A stretch of DNA of 14,148 bases from Candidatus Gerdarchaeota archaeon (lineage in GTDB: Archaea; Asgardarchaeota; Heimdallarchaeia; JABLTI01), in the NCBI GenBank assembly GCA_016839405.1, contig JAEOUJ010000040.1, positions 1 to 14,148 of the forward strand, in the 5' to 3' direction. Positions 8,901 to 14,148 of this stretch are shown one piece after another; positions within the stretch are counted from its first letter, which is position 1; each line of letters begins with the position of its first letter. Made by a program: the position numbers and the translations under genes. Below the pieces are notes generated by a model that had not been told where the DNA came from, did no database searches, and saw only the letters and a list, made by a program, of their open reading frames with translations.

Positions 8901-9150
8901 AGGGGGAAACATAATAGCCATTCATGGTTTTATATCTTAAATATAAATCTTTTAAACACCGTGTTAAAACATGGCCTACATGTGGTAATCCATTAGCTGT
9001 TGGTGGTCCTTCCAAAAAAATATATTTCTTTTTCTCTTTTCTATCATTTCTAAGTTTTTGAAAAACATCGTTCTTCTCCCAGAATTTGAGAATTTTTTGT
9101 TCTAATGTAGGAATTTCAACAAAGGATTTGACTTCTTTGAAAATAGTCAT
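5965..9150 (-). CDS. ileS: Isoleucyl-tRNA synthetase
   Basis: IleRS charges tRNA-Ile with isoleucine in the cytosol and hydrolyses misactivated or mischarged valine. The 1061-residue protein is full length for the archaeal/eukaryotic type. The class I signature is present as PHVGH at 56-60 (the HIGH motif), and KMSKH at 599-603 is the second ATP-binding loop. The editing domain spans about 180-400, with TTTPWTL at 227-233 and GTGIVHTAPAFGPEDY at 320-335. Several cysteine pairs could bind zinc: CPRC at 185-188, CWRC at 397-400, a C/H cluster at 469-476, and CPEC at 509-512. The anticodon-binding helical domain and a C-terminal extension follow from about 640 to the end. GAGGT on the minus strand at 9164-9160 supports the ATG at 9150. 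Confidence 0.98.
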   Translation of the reverse strand: MTIFKEVKSFVEIPTLEQKILKFWEKNDVFQKLRNDRKEKKKYIFLEGPPTANGLPHVGHVLTRCLKDLYLRYKTMNGYYVSPLIGGWDCHGLPVEIEVEKELGLNSKSEVIDYGIKNFNNMCRKSVMKYVNEWEEMSKRVGFWIDMDNAYITMEDYYIESVWWSLKELWKKGLLIKGYKVIPSCPRCEVTLSSHEYSQGLKETSDPSITVKFAKIDEPNTYFLAWTTTPWTLISNVGLAVGKNITYVKIKQGNEFYYLAKDRLKATFPESNYEILKEIKGKDLEELRYQQLIPFAKLPPKEEKKGFRVLTADFVSTEDGTGIVHTAPAFGPEDYELAQEKGLPFLQPVKSDGTFTEEITPWKGMFIKDADKFIIRYLKEEDRLVTEKVEKHTSGFCWRCKTPTMYYAREAWLIRMSTLRENILATNEQINWIPSHLKHGRFGDFLDNIVDWALSRERFWGSPLPIWICSCSHTECIGSIEELKKFMKKDLPEDFELHKPWIDEISLYCPECKKEMVREPFVIDCWYESGASQFAQWHYPFENKKQFDDHFPIDFITEAIDQTRGWFYTLLAISTALFDKPSYLNCLTMGHVLDKKGIKMSKHIGNVVQPSSVYNTIGADPMRWYFFSFPVWNPTRFSADVIDETRKRLFDTLWNVYSFFITNINIDDINPLTINSKIKERSVLDQWLISKLNTLIVNVRKNLDKFQAHKAVSEIDYFIVEDLSNWYVRRSRRRFWSTEISEDKKHALNTLYETLVAITKILAPFIPMVSEEIYQNLVRRLYKGKEKEKRLSVHYEIFPDKDKTVVNKDLEDKMDLSISIVKAGRAARTDAKIKVRIPIQEAIIVCSEDQQKQAEYFLSEIKEELNVKNIKFQTEFSRMVDYSLKPIFKLLGPAFKKDAPDIGEAIKKLSGKAAQNAVNDIQNKKSFEIKIGSANFTILDEHVEISSSGKEGYSDAAFNGGQIFINTQLTPKLIQEGLVRDIIRRIQSMRKEANLEYTQNIMIIYKGDNETKEAINEWLEYIKTETLAISIKTGTTKEGITTDWEIDGKNISLTIIPLKNK

Positions 9151-9236
9151 TGGGTATTTACCTCAAATTTAAACAAGAATATTGTTAATTTTCATTACTA
9201 TTTCTCGGAAATTATAGTTTCTTTAAATGTTTTTTG

Positions 9237-9244
9237 ATTATATG
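9237..9244 (-). promoter_or_regulatory. Probable TATA box of ileS
   Basis: On the minus strand GAAAAC is followed by CATATAAT at 9244-9237, a plausible BRE/TATA pair. Transcription would begin near 9216 and give a leader of about 65 bases with the GAGGT site close to the start codon. A second AT-rich candidate, ACTATAAT near 9220-9213, is closer to the gene. Confidence 0.35.
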
Positions 9245-9274
9245 GTTTTCAAAATAAGCAACTTTTTACTTAAC

Positions 9275-9282
9275 TAAATAAT
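9275..9282 (+). promoter_or_regulatory. Possible TATA box of the two-TM membrane protein gene
   Basis: TAAATAAT lies about 26 bases before the ATG at 9305, which would make the transcript nearly leaderless. A second candidate, TTATAATC at 9293-9300, would instead suit a start at the in-frame ATGs at 9332 or 9338. The sequence alone does not settle which is used. Confidence 0.3.
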
Positions 9283-9304
9283 AGCTTAGTACTTATAATC
9301 GAAA

Positions 9305-9637
9305 ATGTTATCTAATGTTATTGACTATTATATGATTATGTTAGAGGAAACAAAACATTCTGAACAACAGGAAAAAAATGTTGATCAAAACAATAAATTA
9401 AATGAATCCGCAGAAATACCAAAAGACAAGAAAGGGTTTTGGCGATTGTTTTTTCGATTTAGTGGTTTTATTTTAGCGTTTGCATTTATTTCAATTTCAG
9501 TTATAATCATTGGTTTGATTTTATTTTATAAATCTGGAACTGAAACTGTAGTTACAGCTGGCAAATGGATGACTGTTGCAGGTGTAGTTTTGTTTCTTTT
9601 TACAGTAATATTTGGTTTTGAAAGATTTGATAAATAA
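9305..9637 (+). CDS. Small two-TM membrane protein of unknown function
   Basis: I do not recognise a family for this 110-residue protein. Residues 1-45 are hydrophilic, rich in Glu, Asn, Gln and Lys, and probably disordered. They are followed by an aromatic/basic patch (GFWRLFFRF, 44-52) and two hydrophobic segments at about 53-74 and 84-104, joined by a short polar turn (KSGTETVVTAGK). The C-terminus is a short FERFDK. This looks like a helical hairpin in the cytoplasmic membrane. No ribosome binding site precedes the ATG at 9305; leaderless translation there, or use of the in-frame ATGs at 9332 or 9338, are both possible. Either choice keeps the membrane part intact. The gene diverges from ileS and ends nine bases from the convergent zinc-ribbon gene. 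Confidence 0.65.
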   Translation: MLSNVIDYYMIMLEETKHSEQQEKNVDQNNKLNESAEIPKDKKGFWRLFFRFSGFILAFAFISISVIIIGLILFYKSGTETVVTAGKWMTVAGVVLFLFTVIFGFERFDK

Positions 9638-9646
9638 AAAACTCAA

Positions 9647-9850
9647 TTACTTTTTCTTGTAATCCTTTTCAGACCAAGAGGAAACACGTATATCCTCACT
9701 CTTACATTTGGGGCAAACAGTCCTCTGAAAAACCAAGCCATCTTCTTCTATTGTTTTGTATTCAGCTTTATCAAAACGATTATTGCATTTATTGCAAATG
9801 TAAACATCAGGTCGCCAAACATCTTGATTTTTATTTTTTTTATTGGTCAT
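9647..9850 (-). CDS. Small zinc-ribbon protein
   Basis: The 67-residue protein has two CxxC knuckles: CNKC at 19-22 and CPKC at 46-49. They are separated by 23 residues containing FDKAEYKTIEEDGLVFQR, the layout of a rubredoxin-like zinc ribbon that binds one metal ion. Both ends are lysine-rich. Such proteins in archaea are often nucleic-acid-binding or protein-interaction modules, but no specific partner can be named here. GGTGA on the minus strand at 9861-9857, six bases before the ATG, supports the start. The gene is convergent with the two-TM protein gene and divergent from the four-TM protein gene. A 15-base inverted repeat lies just upstream of it. Confidence 0.75.
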   Translation of the reverse strand: MTNKKNKNQDVWRPDVYICNKCNNRFDKAEYKTIEEDGLVFQRTVCPKCKSEDIRVSSWSEKDYKKK

Positions 9851-9883
9851 CCTTTTTCACCTGCAGATAAAGAGCAATTTTCT

Positions 9884-9898
9884 CAAGAATAGTTCTTG
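9884..9898. repeat. Inverted repeat upstream of the zinc-ribbon gene
   Basis: CAAGAA and TTCTTG form perfect 6-base arms around a 3-base centre, 34 bases from the zinc-ribbon start codon in the 251-base divergent spacer. The spacing suits an operator for a dimeric regulator or a leader hairpin, but short repeats of this kind also arise by chance in AT-rich DNA. The rest of the spacer shows no gene; TTAAATAAG at 10021-10029 is a possible TATA box for the four-TM gene. Confidence 0.3.
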
Positions 9899-10101
9899 TT
9901 ATTTCTGTTAATACATTTTTTGGTTAAAGACATGAAATTCTTTTTATTTTGTCTAGAATTTTCAATATAATTATAGTTTAATTGATAAATTTAATAACTT
10001 CATAGAAGTTTGAATAATACTTAAATAAGTAATAACAATTTTAAAGCAAGAAATAATTCAAAAATTAATTAAGAAGAAAAACTTGGAGTTGCTAAGTTAA
10101 G

Positions 10102-10593
10102 ATGTCACTTTGGCGCGATAAAATAAACAGAACAATACTCATCTCTTCAATTGCACTTTTATTATTATTAATTGTTATAGTTGTAATCGTAGTTAATCCC
10201 GTTGTCAGTCGTGATCCTGAAGTTGATCCAAACGATATACCAGGTTTAAATTGGTTAAGAATTCCATGGGCTTGGGTTTTATTACTTGGATTTTTAATGT
10301 GGGGCATATTTTTCAATCTAGTCCTACTTATTGGTAGCATCCGTGAAAAAATGAATGCATTACCTGGATGGACTGAACTAACTATAAGTGCATTATTGAC
10401 ATTACTTCCAGCAATCTTTATTGGTACATTAGCTAATTTTAGCCAAGATCCTGAAGTATATCCATATGTTGAAACACAATTAACATTACTGAAATGGATG
10501 GTTTTCATGGTTGCATTGGTCGGTGTAATTCTCATTACTTTATGGATTTTAATGTCGAAAACTCCAAGAGAAGAACAACCAATAAGCACATAG
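10102..10593 (+). CDS. Four-TM membrane protein of unknown function
   Basis: The 163-residue protein is not one I can assign to a family. It has four strongly hydrophobic segments at about 10-33, 56-80, 93-111 and 129-152. A short basic N-terminus (MSLWRDKINR) precedes the first. Two acidic, proline-containing loops follow segments 1 and 3: SRDPEVDPNDIPG at 36-48 and SQDPEVYPYVE at 114-124. They share the motif DPEV and, by the positive-inside rule, would face outside, with both termini inside. The similar loops after segments 1 and 3 hint at an ancient two-hairpin duplication, which is an inference. The ATG is preceded by GGAG at 10085-10088, at a rather long spacing of 13 bases. The gene is followed by a T-rich stretch that may terminate it. 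Confidence 0.7.
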   Translation: MSLWRDKINRTILISSIALLLLLIVIVVIVVNPVVSRDPEVDPNDIPGLNWLRIPWAWVLLLGFLMWGIFFNLVLLIGSIREKMNALPGWTELTISALLTLLPAIFIGTLANFSQDPEVYPYVETQLTLLKWMVFMVALVGVILITLWILMSKTPREEQPIST

Positions 10594-10670
10594 TTTTATT
10601 GTTTTCTTCCTTGATTTTTCATATTTCTAACCAAAATATCTACTTTTGTTTTCACTCTTTAAGTAAAACC

Positions 10671-10678
10671 TATAAATA
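10671..10678 (+). promoter_or_regulatory. TATA box upstream of the SBDS-exosome operon or a small RNA
   Basis: TATAAATA preceded by GTAAAACC is the best BRE/TATA match in the window. Transcription would start near 10700, about 215 bases before the SBDS start codon, which is unusually far for an archaeal mRNA. Confidence 0.55.
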
Positions 10679-10741
10679 GATAATATTTCAAATTGATATG
10701 TAAGTCAAAAAAAATCCAAAAATCGGTCATCCAATGTAAGA

Positions 10742-10762
10742 ATAGTAATTATTAATTACTAT
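10742..10762. repeat. Perfect 21-base palindrome
   Basis: Ten-base arms (ATAGTAATTA and its complement) flank a single T at 10752. It lies about 45 bases downstream of the predicted transcription start from the 10671 TATA box. It could be a stable hairpin in RNA or an operator for a dimeric regulator. The arms are almost all A and T, which lowers the weight of the match. Confidence 0.4.
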
Positions 10763-10905
10763 CAATTACTCTTTCGATTCGACCGAGTCCCTTAATCGAA
10801 TGTTGATGAATTATTCTTTTTTTGATTCATCGCATGAGATGAAAACTTTTCATTAAAAAAAGCTAGGGAATTAAAAAGGGATTTTTTTGTTAAAAAAAAT
10901 AGAAA

Positions 10906-10910
10906 GGTGA
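10906..10910 (+). promoter_or_regulatory. Ribosome binding site that fixes the SBDS start
   Basis: GGTGA is complementary to the 16S rRNA 3' end and sits five bases before TTG 10916. Its internal GTG (10907) is in frame and could be mistaken for the start codon. Confidence 0.65.
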
Positions 10911-10915
10911 AGACA

Positions 10916-11653
10916 TTGTCACATGATACCGGTGAAAGACGTCAATATATCGATTTAGAGAAAAAAGCTCTTGTTCGGTACACCTATCGTAATCAAAAGT
11001 TTGAAATAATTGTTGATCCAGAAGCAGCATTAAATTATAAGAAAGGCGAAGAAATTCCTCTAAGTGAAATAGTTGAAGGTTTTATAATCTTCCATAATGC
11101 AACTAAGGGAGAGAAAGCTTCTGAAATTATTTTAGAACAAACTTTTAAAAGCACTAATGAAGAAGAAATTGTTGAAATTATTTTACAAAAAGGTGCTTTA
11201 CAACTAACTCAGGCACAAAGAAAAGTACTTCTTAAAGAGAAAATTGATGAAATTATTAATTTCATTCATATTCATTGTATTAATCCCCAAACAAATAAAC
11301 CTCATCCACCCTCTAGAATTGAATCTGCCATGGATGAAGCTGGTGTGAATGTTGATTTTATTCTTACAGCAGAAAAGCAAGCAAAGGATATTATCAAACA
11401 AATTCAACCTATCATTCCAATTAGATTAGAAACAGTAGTATTAGCAGTAAAAATTACTGCAGAATATACAGGACCAGCTTATGGGATTGTTTCTGGTGCT
11501 GGTGAATTACTTGAAGATCAATGGGGTAATGATGGTACTTGGTATGCAAGTGTTGAAATGCCATCAGGAAAACAAGCTGATTTTCTTGATAAGATAAATC
11601 AACTTACGAAAGGAAAAGCTGAAGTGAAAATAATAGAAAGAAAAAATGAATAA
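10916..11653 (+). CDS. sdo1: Ribosome maturation protein SBDS/SDO1
   Basis: SBDS proteins act in late maturation of the large ribosomal subunit; in eukaryotes they release the anti-association factor eIF6 together with an EF-2-like GTPase. The 245-residue product has the three expected domains. The N-terminal FYSH domain (about 1-92) contains HNATKGEKAS at 60-69, close to the conserved GxxAS region. The central helical domain (about 93-165) includes LTQAQRK at 97-103 and NKPHPPSRIESAM at 127-139. A C-terminal ferredoxin-like domain spans about 166-245. TTG 10916 was chosen because GGTGA lies five bases before it; the upstream in-frame GTG is part of that binding site. It is the first gene of an operon with three exosome subunits, 17 bases before Rrp4, the conserved archaeal arrangement. 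Confidence 0.95.
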   Translation: MSHDTGERRQYIDLEKKALVRYTYRNQKFEIIVDPEAALNYKKGEEIPLSEIVEGFIIFHNATKGEKASEIILEQTFKSTNEEEIVEIILQKGALQLTQAQRKVLLKEKIDEIINFIHIHCINPQTNKPHPPSRIESAMDEAGVNVDFILTAEKQAKDIIKQIQPIIPIRLETVVLAVKITAEYTGPAYGIVSGAGELLEDQWGNDGTWYASVEMPSGKQADFLDKINQLTKGKAEVKIIERKNE

Positions 11654-11670
11654 TATTTGGAGAAAAAAAA

Positions 11671-12432
11671 ATGTCTATTTTAATTCAAGACAGATCAATG
11701 GTTACACCAGGAGAAGTTATTGCTGAAGGTGATTATACCATTGGAACGAACGTTTATCGTAGTGAAAAGAAGATTATCTCACAAGTAGTAGGTTTAGTAA
11801 CCATAAAAGATAATCAAATTAGTGTAGTATCTTTAAAGGGAAAATATATACCTAGAGTAGGTGATCTTGTAATTGGTAAAGTAACCGATGTTTCTTTAAG
11901 CACATGGGTTGTTGACATTGCAAGTCCTTATCCTGGTATTTTAAGGCCTGCATCTTCGTTAAACAAACGTTTTGATCCTGTGAAAGATCGAACTGATAAG
12001 TATTTTAATGAAGGTGATGTTGTTGTGGCAAAAGTTTTTTCATTTGATCGAACTAGAGATCCACAACTAACATTAAGAAATGATAGTCGACAAGGTCCTG
12101 GTCCATATCTAGGAAAACTAATTGGTGGAAGGGTAATAGAAGTAAGTCCTTCGAAAATTCCCCGCTTAATTGGCCGTCGTGGAAGTATGATTTCTACTAT
12201 TAAGCAATATACGAATTGCAGAATGATAGTTGGTCAAAATGGACGAGTATGGTTCAAAGGAAATAATTTTGATGAAGAGTATTTAGTTCTTCAAGCCATA
12301 CAAAAAATTGATCGTGAAGCACATACTACTGGTTTGACTGATCGAATTAAGGAATTCTTAGAAGAAGCTATAAAAGAGCAATCTAAGAATAAACCAAAAG
12401 CTTCTCCTAAAGAAAATACGGAGACTAAATAA
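11671..12432 (+). CDS. rrp4: Exosome complex RNA-binding subunit Rrp4
   Basis: Rrp4 forms part of the cap on the hexameric Rrp41-Rrp42 ring and guides RNA into the degrading chamber. The 253-residue protein has an N-terminal domain (about 1-57), an S1 domain (about 60-140, starting RVGDLVIGKVTDV), and a KH domain (about 150-220). The KH domain contains IPRLIGRRGSM at 163-173, in which IGRRGS is the RNA-binding GxxG-type loop. The C-terminal 20 residues form a lysine-rich tail (KEQSKNKPKASPK and onward). GGAG at 11659-11662 is eight bases before the ATG. The gene sits between SBDS and Rrp41 on the same strand, consistent with co-transcription. Confidence 0.96.
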   Translation: MSILIQDRSMVTPGEVIAEGDYTIGTNVYRSEKKIISQVVGLVTIKDNQISVVSLKGKYIPRVGDLVIGKVTDVSLSTWVVDIASPYPGILRPASSLNKRFDPVKDRTDKYFNEGDVVVAKVFSFDRTRDPQLTLRNDSRQGPGPYLGKLIGGRVIEVSPSKIPRLIGRRGSMISTIKQYTNCRMIVGQNGRVWFKGNNFDEEYLVLQAIQKIDREAHTTGLTDRIKEFLEEAIKEQSKNKPKASPKENTETK

Positions 12433-12457
12433 TATATTAAAAAAGTAAATGTTATCT

Positions 12458-12462
12458 GGTGA
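12458..12462 (+). promoter_or_regulatory. Ribosome binding site that fixes the Rrp41 start
   Basis: GGTGA lies five bases before ATG 12468. As at SBDS, it contains an in-frame GTG (12459) that would add only MKK and is unlikely to be the real start. Confidence 0.6.
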
Positions 12463-12467
12463 AAAAA

Positions 12468-13472
12468 ATGGCAAAAAATGAAGAAGTCGTTTTAATAACT
12501 AAAAATGGTGTCCGACATGATGGTCGGAAAAAAGAAGATTTAAGAGATATTAAATTTGATATTGGAGTTTTGGATCGTGCAGATGGTTCTGCAGTAATTT
12601 ATTGGGGTAGAAATAAAATTCTTGCTGCAGTTTATGGTCCAAGAGAATTACATCCAAAACATATGGCCTTGTCAGATAGGGCATTAATTAGATGTGAATA
12701 TCGAATGGCAACTTTTTCTGTACCTGAGCGAAAAAGTCCTGCACCAAAACGAAGAGAAAAAGAAATATCAAAAATACTTGGTGAAGCACTTGAACCAGCA
12801 ATATTCGATTATCTATATCCTAGATCTGTTATTGATGTTTTTATTGAAGTTTTACAAGCAGATGGAGGAACTAGATGTGCAGCAATAACAGCAGCCTCAT
12901 TAGCTTTAGCAGATGCAGGAGTACCAATGCGTGATCTTGTTGTAGGTTGTGCTGCAGGGAATTTGGAGGATCAAGTTGTTCTAGATTTAGATGATGTAGA
13001 GGATAAGGATGGTCATGGAGACTTACCACTAGCTTATTTACCACAAATGGATAAAATTGTTCTTTTACAATCAGATGGAAAATTTACTGTAAAACAGTAT
13101 AAAGAAGCTTTAGACATGCTTATTCCAGCTTGCAAAAAAATCTACAAATTACAAAGAGATGCATTAACCACAAAATATGCAAAAATTACTGAAGAAATCA
13201 TTGAAATAGAAAAAGATGAAGAAGAAATAGAACAAAAACTAAAAACAGACGATAAAAAAGAAGAACCAAAGAAAGATGCTCCAAAGAAAACAGAAAAAAC
13301 ATCAACAAAACCAATTCCAAAAGAAACGAAGAAAACGGATGCAACAAAAGATAAAGTAGAAACAGAAGAAAAAGACAACAAAAAAGAGAAAAAATCTCCT
13401 AAGAAAAGAGATGTAAAGAAAAAAGAAACAAAAAAATCCTCACCTGAGAAAAAAGAGGAGGATAAGAAATAA
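12468..13472 (+). CDS. rrp41: Exosome catalytic subunit Rrp41 with a long charged C-terminal tail
   Basis: Rrp41 is the phosphorolytic 3'-5' exoribonuclease and polyadenylating subunit of the archaeal exosome. The RNase PH core covers about 10-240. It includes GSAVIYWGRNKILAAVYGPRE (40-60), PKRREKEISK with R95/R96 (93-102), QADGGTRCAAITAASLALAD (130-149) for phosphate binding, and GHGDLP with the likely catalytic D185 (182-187). The enzyme therefore looks active. From about 240 to 334 the sequence becomes almost entirely Lys, Glu, Asp, Thr, Ser and Pro, with repeated KK, EE and PKK groups. Archaeal Rrp41 is normally about 240-250 residues, so this tail of roughly 95 residues is extra. It runs in frame to a stop placed just before the Rrp42 ribosome binding site, so it is not a frameshift artefact. 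The tail is probably disordered. Confidence 0.95.
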   Translation: MAKNEEVVLITKNGVRHDGRKKEDLRDIKFDIGVLDRADGSAVIYWGRNKILAAVYGPRELHPKHMALSDRALIRCEYRMATFSVPERKSPAPKRREKEISKILGEALEPAIFDYLYPRSVIDVFIEVLQADGGTRCAAITAASLALADAGVPMRDLVVGCAAGNLEDQVVLDLDDVEDKDGHGDLPLAYLPQMDKIVLLQSDGKFTVKQYKEALDMLIPACKKIYKLQRDALTTKYAKITEEIIEIEKDEEEIEQKLKTDDKKEEPKKDAPKKTEKTSTKPIPKETKKTDATKDKVETEEKDNKKEKKSPKKRDVKKKETKKSSPEKKEEDKK

Positions 13473-13489
13473 TTTAGGAGGAAAAAAAA

Positions 13490-14148
13490 ATGGGTAATAC
13501 AGGATTAATAAGCGTCGTTGAAAGAGAACACATATTATCTTTATTAGATCATGGAAAAAGAAATGACGGAAGAAAATTTGATGAATATAGGAAAATAACA
13601 ATAATACCTGATTTCATTCCAAAAGCAGAAGGTTCTTCAATTGTGAAAATCGGTCGTACAAAAGTTATTGCAGGCATAAAAATTCAATTAGGTGAACCAT
13701 TTCCAGATACACCAGAAGAAGGAGTAGTAACTGCTACAGTTGAAATGATACCAATAGCTTCTCCTGAGTTTGAATCTGGTCCTCCAAGAGAAGATGCTAT
13801 TGAATTGGCTCGTGTAACAGATAGAGCAATCCGTGAAGCACAAGCTGTTAATCAAGAAAGTTTAACTGTTGTGCCAGGAAAGAAAGTTTGGATAGTATTC
13901 ATAGACATTTATGTATTGGATTATGATGGTAATTTATTTGATGCCTGTATCTTAGCAGCAGTATCAGCTTTAATGAATACAAAACTACCTGAAACAAAAA
14001 TAATCACAAATGATCAAGGCGAAGAGGATGTTGAAATTTTAGAAACTACAAGACCTCTCAAATTAGATTTTATTCCACTAAGCTGCACCTTCGCTAAAAT
14101 AGGTAACAATCTTATCGTAGATCCAGTTCTAAAAGAAGAAGGTATCCA
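13490..14148 (+). CDS. rrp42: Exosome complex subunit Rrp42 (3' end outside window)
   Basis: Rrp42 is the non-catalytic RNase PH-fold partner that alternates with Rrp41 in the hexameric ring and completes its active site. The first 219 residues are in the window and the frame is still open at the last base. Recognisable parts are LDHGKRNDGRKFDEYR at 19-34, GSSIVKIGRTKVIAGIK at 48-64, PRED...ELARVTDRAIRE at 99-115, and VWIVFIDIYVLDYDGNLFDA at 133-152, in which D replaces catalytic-subunit features. ATG 13490 follows AGGAGG at 13476-13481, the strongest ribosome binding site of the operon. The gene begins 17 bases after the Rrp41 stop, the usual Rrp41-Rrp42 order. About the last 50 residues are missing. 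Confidence 0.95.
   Translation, partial: MGNTGLISVVEREHILSLLDHGKRNDGRKFDEYRKITIIPDFIPKAEGSSIVKIGRTKVIAGIKIQLGEPFPDTPEEGVVTATVEMIPIASPEFESGPPREDAIELARVTDRAIREAQAVNQESLTVVPGKKVWIVFIDIYVLDYDGNLFDACILAAVSALMNTKLPETKIITNDQGEEDVEILETTRPLKLDFIPLSCTFAKIGNNLIVDPVLKEEGI

Larger units (their letters stand above)
10594..10915. other. 322-base gene-free region with strong TATA box and several inverted repeats
   Basis: No convincing protein gene lies here. A T-rich stretch at 10594-10625 follows the four-TM gene. A clear TATA box at 10671-10678 comes next. Downstream are a 21-base perfect palindrome (10742-10762), TCGGTC at 10723-10728 complementary to GACCGA at 10781-10786, TTCGATT/AATCGAA (10773-10779 with 10794-10800), GATGAAT/ATTCATC (10805-10811 with 10825-10831), and ATGAAAA-C-TTTTCAT (10839-10853). 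T runs occur at 10817-10823 and 10882-10888. The GACCGA segment lies in the loop of the TTCGATT hairpin, so a pseudoknot is possible. The region is either a leader of about 215 bases for the SBDS-exosome operon or a separate small RNA gene plus a nearer operon promoter. Confidence 0.5.

Noticed and set aside
10092..10589. A 165-codon open frame on the minus strand opposite the four-TM protein gene
   Set aside because: It mirrors the hydrophobic plus-strand gene; its protein is low in family-like features, and the plus frame has a plausible membrane topology and ribosome binding site.
10771..10800. TTCGATTC resembling a tRNA T-loop
   Set aside because: The flanking bases do not form the 5-base T stem, and no acceptor, D or anticodon arms can be found on either strand.
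10803..10842. TGATGA resembling the C box of a C/D guide RNA
   Set aside because: No CTGA D box follows at the expected distance, and the C box lacks the usual leading purine.
13142..13381. A Ser/Phe/Val-rich minus-strand open frame
   Set aside because: It is the complement of the Lys/Glu-rich Rrp41 tail, where A/G-rich codons rarely give stops on the other strand.
13185..13472. The charged Rrp41 tail as a frameshift or fusion artefact
   Set aside because: The frame is continuous, other frames contain no better continuation, and the stop is followed directly by the Rrp42 ribosome binding site.
1..14148. Mobile elements, CRISPR arrays, rRNA or tRNA genes
   Set aside because: No transposase or integrase motifs, no spaced direct repeats and no RNA gene signatures were seen; base composition looks uniform across the window.

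Overview
The window is a low-GC stretch of an archaeal chromosome made up mostly of housekeeping genes. The archaeal assignment rests on gene content. It has an MfnA-type aspartate/tyrosine decarboxylase next to an archaeal-style CoaBC, archaeal EF-1 beta, an archaeal/eukaryotic-type isoleucyl-tRNA synthetase, and an SBDS-Rrp4-Rrp41-Rrp42 exosome cluster. TATA-like boxes with purine-rich upstream flanks and GGAG or GGTGA ribosome binding sites agree. Three genes appear to start with TTG. Charged, lysine-rich C-terminal tails and the gene set would suit an AT-rich lineage such as an Asgard archaeon, but nothing here proves the phylum.

Layout. 1-1666 (+): 3' end of a PLP-dependent decarboxylase overlapping coaBC, a beta-alanine-to-coenzyme-A pair. 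1754-2734 (+): a diacylglycerol/sphingosine-kinase-family protein with unusual motifs. 2739-4394 (-) and 4518-5582 (+): a divergent fused two-domain ABC permease and its TOBE-containing ATPase (ferric iron/thiamine type), with no binding protein in view. 5579-5614: a symmetric hairpin that contains the stop codons of two convergent genes. 5611-5877 (-): aEF-1 beta. 5965-9150 (-): ileS. 9305-10593: three small genes of unknown function (a two-TM protein, a zinc ribbon, a four-TM protein).

10594-10915 has no gene. It holds a strong TATA box followed by several inverted repeats, so it is either a long structured leader or a small RNA gene ahead of the exosome operon. 10916-14148 (+): SBDS, Rrp4, Rrp41 and the 5' part of Rrp42. 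These encode a 60S-type ribosome maturation factor and the 3'-5' RNA-degrading exosome core. Rrp41 keeps its catalytic residues and carries a lysine/glutamate-rich tail of about 95 residues.

I found no mobile element, CRISPR array, tRNA or rRNA, and no convincing new multi-gene system. The items most worth a second look are the structured region before SBDS, the Rrp41 tail, the variant lipid kinase and the small unknown genes around 9.3-10.6 kb.
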